26,663 bases of DNA, from the NCBI GenBank assembly GCA_003614735.1, contig KZ992608.1:1-26663 (forward strand), in the 5' to 3' direction. Shown one piece after another: positions 20,277-26,663 of the stretch. Below the pieces are notes generated by a model. The model was given only the letters and a program-made list of their open reading frames with translations, was not told where the DNA came from and did no database searches. The first letter of the stretch is position 1; each line of letters opens with the position of its first letter. Source of the DNA: Thamnocephalis sphaerospora. Taxonomy: Eukaryota; Zoopagomycota; Zoopagomycetes; Zoopagales; Sigmoideomycetaceae. The translations under genes were made by a program, and so were the position numbers.

Positions 20277-21265
20277 GAGACACAGCAAACCAGCTGTCAG
20301 CCACATTCGCGTCGTATCCTGGTTGTAGGCATATCCGGCACACAAGGCATTGGTGGGCAAGCGCGACTTGCATGTAGGCTCTAAACATGTTAACGCTGTC
20401 TTCACGTCACGCAGGAAAGACAACGCTGACAGAGAACCTGGCTGCTAAACTGAGCGCACCGCCGCACTGCCTTCGTGTGCACCGGCTTTCCGTGGATGAT
20501 TTGTACTTGACGCACGCTGAGCAGTGTGCACTGGCGACAGCACATCCGGGTAATGCGCTGCTGGCTCACCGCGGTCTTCCTGGAACACATGATGTACCGC
20601 TAGGTGGGCAGTTGCTGCGTGCGTTCCGCGCTGGATGCACTACACTGGCGGTGCCGCGCTACGATAAGGCGCGCTACGGCGGTCAAGGCGATCGTACCGG
20701 CTGGGAGCAGTGGTCGCTGACTGTCGGCGAAGAAGCACAGAAAGGGATGGTTGACGTGCTGCTTTTCGAAGGCTGGTGTCTTGGCTTTGCCGCTCTCGAC
20801 GGTATCTCGCTTGCTCGTGCTGTGAACAGCGCACAGCCTGACTCAGTGCTACATCGGTAAGTCGCAGCGGTGTGCAATGCCTTTACTCGAGCTGTCACTG
20901 ACGTTGCTTGCAATAGGCACAGTCTGGCACATTTGGAAGTTGTTAATGCGTGTCTGCCTGCGTACGAGACAAGCTGGTATTCCCAGCTGGACTTGTTTAT
21001 CCATCTGGACCCGCAGTCTGTCGATTTTGTGTACGCATGGCGTGAGCAGCAGGAGCAGGCGTTGCGTGCGCGCACTGGCACTGGCATGTCAATTTTACAG
21101 GTGCGCGCGTTTGTGGATACATTTATGGTAGGCTATGGGCTTTGGCTGCCGGCACTACGCCGCAAAGGCCTGTCGGCCAAGACGCCTGGTGCGCCTGGTG
21201 TGCCCACGCTGCGGTTGACGCTGGATGCAGACCGCAAGATTGCCAATGTGGAACAGTTTGTATAG
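20175..21265 (+). CDS. TDA10: TDA10-like P-loop kinase (glycerate kinase family)
   Basis: This belongs to the phosphoribulokinase/uridine kinase-like P-loop fold that includes yeast TDA10 (YGR205W) and plant D-glycerate 3-kinase; the true substrate is unknown. Exons are 20175-20352, 20415-20856 and 20917-21265 (969 nt, 322 aa). The Walker A region ISGTQGIGKTTL is split by the first intron. Family motifs are RLSVDDLYLTH, HRGLPGTHDVPLGGQ, VPRYDKARYGGQGDR, VLLFEGWCLGF and VRAFVDTFMVGY. The N terminus carries a polyglutamine tract of 11 residues. Two ATGs (20175, 20184) are possible starts. Its 3' end lies 62 bp from that of SF3B2. Confidence 0.93.
20244..20276 (+). repeat. CAG repeat encoding polyglutamine
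   Basis: Ten CAG and one CAA codon in tandem lie within the N-terminal, pre-P-loop part of the TDA10-like protein. They are in frame and likely length-variable. Confidence 0.95.
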
Positions 21266-21327
21266 GCATGAACGTGTTTATATACGATGGCAATAGTGAT
21301 CCGCCGCCAAAGACACAGGCCGTCGAC

Positions 21328-23656
21328 CTAAAATTTAAAGTCTTTGTGCTTCTTATCCTTGGTCTTGGCGTCAGAAACCTTTTGACGCTTCTTGGCCTGT
21401 TTGGTGGCGTGCTCAGCCACCATGTCGCTAAAGTCTTCTTGTGCATTGCGCTTGGCACCCAACTCTGCCTCATAGCGCGCTTTGATGGCATCTTCATCCA
21501 AATTCTCCATCTCGGACGGATCCAATGCAACCTCAACGCCCGGACCAGCAGGTTTGCGCTAATTGCATTCATTTCCAGCAGTGTTGTTAGGTGTGTATCA
21601 GTGAGTTCACCCGAGTCAGCAAGCGCTTACCTTGCTTCCCTTAGTGTTGCCCAAATCATACACATGCTGTGAGCCCATGAAACCGCTGACCGAGGTGCCC
21701 TGCTCCTGTAGCACACGGTAGAGCTGTTTTGGCTCATCATCCGATCTGTTGCGTGCAGCATGGCGGCCGCGTTAGCTATGCAACTTCCGATACATGGTGC
21801 GTCTTGTAGCCAAACTTACCGGCGCGGCTCTTTGCGTAGCTCAATATGATCTGGCGTGGTCAAGCCGGTGGCAACACTGGTCATGCCACTTGGCGTGGCT
21901 AGACCTTCATGTAGCGTATCTTCCTGATCTGCTTCCTCCTCCTCCTCTTCGCTCGATGCTGATCAATTATGGTGCCACCGTGTAAGTCATCGCGTTAGCT
22001 ATACGTAGTTCAAGCGTACACCTGTACATACCCTCTTCCTCAGATTCCTCTTCCGACTCCTCTTCTTCCGACTCTAGTTCGCCCCAAAGTGTCCTCTCCA
22101 CGGGTGCGACGTACTAGAATGGACGGGTTTCGATCGTTAGCCATCATCTATAACGCATCAAGCATGCGCACAAATTTCTGCACACCTCCTGCGGAATCAC
22201 CGGAACTGCCATGCCAAACACATCGCCGTAGAGCGATCGATTGAACTGCGCAGCACGCGGTAGCCCGTTAGTATCGATTAGTAACGTCATTGCACACATG
22301 TCATCTCATAGTGAACGCCCCTCACCTCATCTACGGGCGGTCTACCCCAGCCGCCGGGATGATAGCCCCACTGCGCGCTGAATATCGACATGCAATATGT
22401 AGTCAGTAGCTAAAGACATGAAAGCAAACCAGAATGCATCTACTGCCAATAGCACATACCCTTCTGGGATCGGCGCATTCAAGCCAGGAATCTTGAGACT
22501 GGGATAGCTAGGCGGCGGTCCGTAACGCTGCATGTTGATGAGCCAGGGCGGTGGCGCCAGCGGTGGGATTCCAAGTGCAGCAACCAACTCTTCAGAAAGT
22601 TCACCCGGACGTTTCTGCTTCAGGTGCGTCTCGTACTCTTTGCCTTCGTAGTATCTGACAGCATAAAAGTAAAAATAAACGTCAGTAGCAGTAGCAGCGC
22701 GCACTTGGCGCGATGCATTTCTACGTCTTACGTGTCACCATGAATAGTCATGCGTGGCTTTGTCTGGAAGCGAAAGAAGGCGTCGTGCAGCTTCTGGTAG
22801 TCAATTTCCAGCTTGCCCATCTTGGGCTGTACGCGCTCACGGGTTCGCGCCTTGAGTTTCTGCTGATCCTCCTTTTCGCGAATCGCCTGGCGCATCTCCA
22901 TGATGCCTGTGTCCTTGATGAACTCGGGCAGATCAAAGGGTGCCTTCTCAATGCCGCGCTTGTTTTGCAGGTATTTGCGCTTTTGGCTCCAATGGACCGG
23001 GACTGGTACTGTGTTTCGATACGACTTGAGGTTGACAAGCAGCTGCGGGTCTGCCGCAGTCACATCTACCCACTAGATGCGTGCAACGTAAGCATACTCT
23101 GGGCGCGCTACAGATAACGATGCCGTCAACGCACCTCAACTACTTCTGGTTTGGTCACCAGCTGCTTTAGCTCCGCGACCGTCAAACGATTCAGTTTCTT
23201 GAGCTGCTTCTTCGACTTTGGCTCATCCTCATCATCGTCCTCCTTATCTTCGCCGTGGGAGGCACCCTCGCCGCCGATTCCTGGTTGTCGTACTGCTGCC
23301 TCATCACCTTGCTCGATCGCATCGCCTGCTGTCGCTGCGCCGCCTTCAGTCGCGTCGGATGCATCACCTGCACCTGCCAAGCCAAACTTTGCAAACACAT
23401 CGGCAAACGCTTCATAGCCGGGTGTGTCCAGCGGCATTTCAGGTGCTACATACTCCACTTCGACGCCATCGAGCACGCGAGGTTGCGCAGTCTCGCCGAG
23501 AACGGTCGCACGCAGTTGCCGCTGCTCTTCCTCTTCGCGCTGCTGCCTCTCGCGCTTTTCCTTTTTGGTGCGGCGCTTACGTGGCCTCGGCCGATCGCCA
23601 GATCCAAGCTTTTCGGCTGTCTTGGCCGCAACGGCAACGTTCTCCACTGGCGGCAT
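21328..23656 (-). CDS. SF3B2: Splicing factor 3B subunit 2 (CUS1/SAP145)
   Basis: SF3B2 is part of the SF3b complex of U2 snRNP and of the U11/U12 di-snRNP; it contacts pre-mRNA near the branch site. Exons from the 5' end are 23656-23135, 23072-22732, 22654-22460, 22377-22326, 22245-22186, 22113-22032, 21958-21820, 21745-21631 and 21558-21328 (1737 nt, 578 aa). Signature blocks are LNRLTVAELKQLVTKPEVVE, VPVPVHWSQKRKYLQNKRG, MGKLEIDYQKLHDAFF, PPPWLINMQRYGPPPSYP, LKIPGLNAPIPEG (PSP domain), GGWGRPPVDE, LWGELES and DFSDMVAEH, ending HKDFKF. The protein is much shorter than human (895 aa) because the N-terminal SAP and Pro-rich parts are absent. The intron before exon 5 has a perfect TACTAAC branch site (22267-22273). 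Confidence 0.97.
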
Positions 23657-24169
23657 CGCACTGGATCGTCGTAGGGCACTGGCCTCGACGCAGCCAATAT
23701 AGCGTGTGCACAGTAGATCGGACGTCTACCTTAATTTCCGCACCCTCTACCTAGTTTGGCCGCAGGGAAAAGACAGGCGGCGGCAGCGGCGTCAAAGCAG
23801 ATGGGCTTGGAAATGCTGGAATATGGAATTGCGCCGTGTTTTGAACTAGGCTGAATGCGATGTGTGGAAAAAGCACTGGTTCACTCGACTCTGATCGACC
23901 AGAGTGTAATCGGCCACCATAGTGTAGCACCACGCCATCACCAAAAACGTCTACAGAGGGTGCCCGGATTGGGTGTGCACATGGGCTGAGGAGCCCAGTG
24001 CGACCAATCACCGCGTACTATGACGGCACGACGCACGTACGCTTACACGATAAATAATGCATTCTGCCTGCATACGTGTCCCGGACAGCACTACCGTTGC
24101 CTCTTCAGCCTGTCTACCTTGCTCGTCTCGCTACCGATAACGTATTCTCGCACTGTAGGTTCTCTCAAC
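23657..24169. promoter_or_regulatory. Divergent promoter region of SF3B2 and DHCR7
   Basis: These 513 bases separate the starts of SF3B2 (-) and DHCR7 (+) and should contain both promoters. A minus-strand stop-free stretch (24017-23751, 88 codons) lies inside, preceded by a plausible acceptor (CATAG) but with no recognised domain. It ends in TAG about 95 bp upstream of SF3B2, so it does not extend that protein. I treat the region as non-coding by default. Confidence 0.4.
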
Positions 24170-25723
24170 ATGGCCGTGACCCTGCGGCAGCGTAACAAGG
24201 CCGGCGTGACTGCGGCCGAAAAGCAGGCAAGCGCGGTCGACGACAAGGGACGCACGGAAACCTGGGGCCGCTCTTTCCGTAAGTCTGCTGCCGGCTCCCT
24301 AGGATCAGCGCCGCGTGCTCCAGCTGACGCAAATTTTTGCTTTACAAGAAATATCCTTCCTAACGCGCGCCATCTGCGCGAGCATCATCGCCTTCTGCCC
24401 GCTGATGGTGATCGCGTTCTGGTCAGCATGTACACACTATCAGTGCTCCTTGATGGCACTTGGCGGGCGAGTGTTGGACACACCTCCCACCAAGACGGGC
24501 CTGTGGCAGCTGATTGTGGATCTTTTCCCACACCCGACCAAGGAGGGTTTCATGCTGTTTGGCGGCTGGCTTATCTACCAGGGCGTCATGTACGCAATTG
24601 TGCCGAGCATGATCGGCTATGGCCAGCGCACCCCCGCAGGACATCGACTTCCGTACAAGGTGGCTATACACCATGTACAGTGCGCTTGTTGATACGGTAG
24701 TGTTAACGATCACGTCCACTCCCGCAGGTCAATGGTCTCAACATTTGGATCATAACCCACGCGCTGTTCCTGGCTGGCTCACTCCAGTTTGGCCTGTTCC
24801 CGGCCAGTATTATTGCGGATAACTGGGGCGCCCTGTTGGTAGCGACCAACGTCTACGGCTACATCCTTACGGTATTTGTATACATCAAGGCCCACCTGTT
24901 TCCGTCGCACGCGGACGACCGCAAGTTCTCTGGCTCCTGGCTGTATGACTTTTATATGGGCATCGAGATGAATCCGCGATTTGGAAAGCTGTGGGACTTT
25001 AAGCTTTTCCATAACGGACGTCCGGGTATCTGTGCCTGGACGCTGATCAACCTGAGTTTTGCGGCCAAGGAGTTTGAGACCAAGGGCTACGTGAGCAAGG
25101 AAATGATTGCGCTCAACCTGATGCATGCCGTGTACGTAGTGGACTTTTTCTACAACGAGGACTGGTATCTGCGTACGATCGACATTGCCCACGACCACTT
25201 TGGCTTCTACCTCAGCTGGGGCGATTCGGTCTGGCTACCATGGATGTACACGCTTCAGTCGCATTATTTGCTGCGCAATGTTGTTCATCTGAGTCCCGCG
25301 GTGTACGCACTAGTCTGGGCGCTGGAGATTGGCGGCTATATCATTTTCCGCGTGGCCAATCACCAAAAGGACTATGTGCGCCGCATGGACGGAAAGTGCA
25401 AAATTTGGGGCCGTGATGCACGCTTTATCCGCGCAGAGTACCTGACCTCGGACGGAAAGAAGCACAGCAGCATTCTCTTGACCTCTGGCCTGTGGGGATT
25501 CACGCAACACTTCAACTATATTGGCGACCTGATGATGTGCACAGCATTCTGCATGACTTGCGGTTTCCAGCACCTCCTGCCGTGGTTCTATGTGATTTAC
25601 ATGTCCATCCTACTTGTACATCGCACGCTGCGTGACGATGACCGGTGTCGTGCCAAGTATGGCGTGTACTGGGACGAGTACCAGAAGGCGGTCCCCTGGC
25701 GCCTCATCCCATATGTCTACTGA
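24170..25723 (+). CDS. DHCR7: 7-dehydrocholesterol reductase
   Basis: DHCR7 reduces the C7-C8 double bond of sterols with NADPH in the ER membrane. Exons are 24170-24278, 24349-24659 and 24728-25723 (1416 nt, 471 aa; human 475). The polytopic core aligns along its length: NGLNIWIITHALF, MGIEMNPRFGKLWDFKLF (sterol reductase signature 1), GRPGICAWTLINLSFAAK, DFFYNEDWYLRTIDIAHDHFG, WGDSVWLPWMYTLQ, IFRVANHQKD, HFNYIGDLMM and LVHRTLRDDDRCRAKYG (signature 2), ending in WRLIPYVY. The HDHFG and VANHQKD blocks separate DHCR7 from C14-reductases (ERG24, LBR) and from ERG4. About eight or nine membrane spans are expected. Most Dikarya lack this enzyme, so it informs the taxonomic guess. Confidence 0.96.
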
Positions 25724-26663
25724 TGGCGCTCTTGTTCACATCGCCTACTGCGCACCGACGAGTCCTATATGCCGTCTACGCGATAAATACTGGCCATAGT
25801 TTACATGATGCCAAAAAAGTGTGGGTCTACATAGTAGAGTACTGCGAGATTAGCCGTTGAGCATTGGGGGCGGTATATTGATGAACGCTTCGGAGGCCAG
25901 ATGGACAGGTTGATGGAGCAACATTGCGCCAATCAAACGGCCAGCCAATATTTAGTCTAGCTGCACTAGTAACTTTGACGTGATTTATTCCCATAGAATG
26001 CCTCAGTTATACGCGCCAACATGAGTATCTATGCTGTTGGTGGCAAGCGAAGCGATTGATTGTCCTATCGTTTGCGGTATACGTTGGGGATGAAAGATAA
26101 GCGGCAGCTTAAAAATGGTGGGAACATTGAATACCCTGGGGACAATTATACTCTCCGTCCTGTGGGGTCGATTGCGTGCTAATCAGCAGTCCCTGCTGCT
26201 TCTGCGGTGCGGTGTCCAGCTGCGCTCATTGAAGCGGCGATAGCATCAACGGGTCTTACGCAGTGCCATTTTAGGTATCCAAAAGTGGCAACGGAGCTGG
26301 ATCTCGCTGGGCCAGGGCGCTTTGGCCACTCATAGCAATAATCCACAGCCCCATAAACTGTGGACTGCCTTTCGCTGGGGGAGACCAGCGCTCGCCAGTA
26401 CTGGCAGCGTGCACAGGCGTTGGGTATTGTCTGTCTAACGTTGGCGATATTTTGTTTAGCTCCGACATTTGTAAAGCACAGCCGCCAAATACAGCGACCA
26501 TTCATCCTACATTGTGCGCCGTATCGTTGGGGTGATACGATACTGACGCCCTCATTCAACCAGTCGCGAGGTGGAATATTCCCGCCTTTGGTGGTTGGCG
26601 TTCCGATTCACTGCTGGGCACGGCCGCCCCAAAGTTCGTCTGACGCGGCTATGTAAAGCGGCC
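25724..26663. other. 3' flank of DHCR7, no supported gene
   Basis: This 940-base stretch after the DHCR7 stop is comparatively AT-rich up to about 26160. Stop-free stretches of 126 codons (minus, 26179-26559) and 98 codons (plus, 26360-26656) overlap each other. Neither shows a domain, a convincing splice pattern or biased composition. A gene continuing past the window cannot be excluded. I see no RNA gene. Confidence 0.5.

Noticed and set aside
24351..24358. ATATCCTT, a second U12-type donor candidate, in DHCR7
   Set aside because: It lies in conserved coding sequence (ISFLTRAIC) and no TTCCTTRAC branch site follows at a usable distance.
25881..25890. TGATGA sequence as a C/D snoRNA box C
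   Set aside because: The preceding base is not a purine and no paired D box with flanking stem is present at a usable distance.
26179..26656. Overlapping open frames on both strands near the window end
   Set aside because: No family motif, no clear initiation or splice pattern, and the two frames exclude each other.
1..26663. CRISPR arrays, bacterial operons, transposons or viral genes
   Set aside because: No regularly spaced repeats, no terminal inverted repeats with a transposase, no viral hallmark genes. All recognised genes are spliced nuclear housekeeping genes.

Overview
This is a compact, intron-rich nuclear eukaryotic region. I resolved 13 protein-coding genes and one tRNA in 26.7 kb. 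Almost every gene is split by short introns, mostly 48-109 nt and one of 254 nt. For every complete gene, the exon set I derived by hand sums to an exact multiple of three. The organism looks most like an early-diverging fungus (Mucoromycota, Zoopagomycota or chytrid grade). The gene set is fungal in flavour (TDA10-type kinase, PET191/COA5 beginning MPTSC, PRP19 beginning MFCAISGE). Two traits are unusual for Dikarya: a 7-dehydrocholesterol reductase (DHCR7) and a U12-type AT-AC intron. The placement is inference; another protist lineage is not excluded.

Layout, left to right. Bases 1-55 are an exact inverted copy of a RAD54 exon piece found at 3586-3640, abutting a TAF12 gene (+) that looks 5'-truncated. 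Next come PSMB4 (proteasome beta-7, -), tRNA-Gly(GCC) (-), RAD54 (-), INCENP (+), COA5/PET191 (+), a small unassigned gene (-), TMEM41B-like (+), TATDN1 (-), a DPB11/Rad4/TopBP1-type BRCT protein (+), PRP19 (-), TDA10-like kinase (+), SF3B2/CUS1 (-) and DHCR7 (+). Bases 25724-26663 hold no gene I can support.

The genes are housekeeping: transcription (TAF12), protein turnover (PSMB4), recombination and checkpoint (RAD54, DPB11), chromosome segregation (INCENP), splicing (PRP19, SF3B2), mitochondria (COA5), lipid and membrane work (TMEM41B, DHCR7) and metabolism (TDA10). They are not an operon or a single pathway. From COA5 to DHCR7 nine consecutive genes strictly alternate strand, so control regions are short shared divergent promoters (90-513 bp) and 3' ends face each other 62-225 bp apart.

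I see no undescribed system. The strongest unusual signals are the AT-AC intron in the BRCT gene, a GC-AG intron in TATDN1, frequent C at donor position +4 (GTGCGT/GTACGT), the five-BRCT architecture, DHCR7 itself, and the inverted RAD54 fragment at the window edge, which may be an assembly or amplification chimera.
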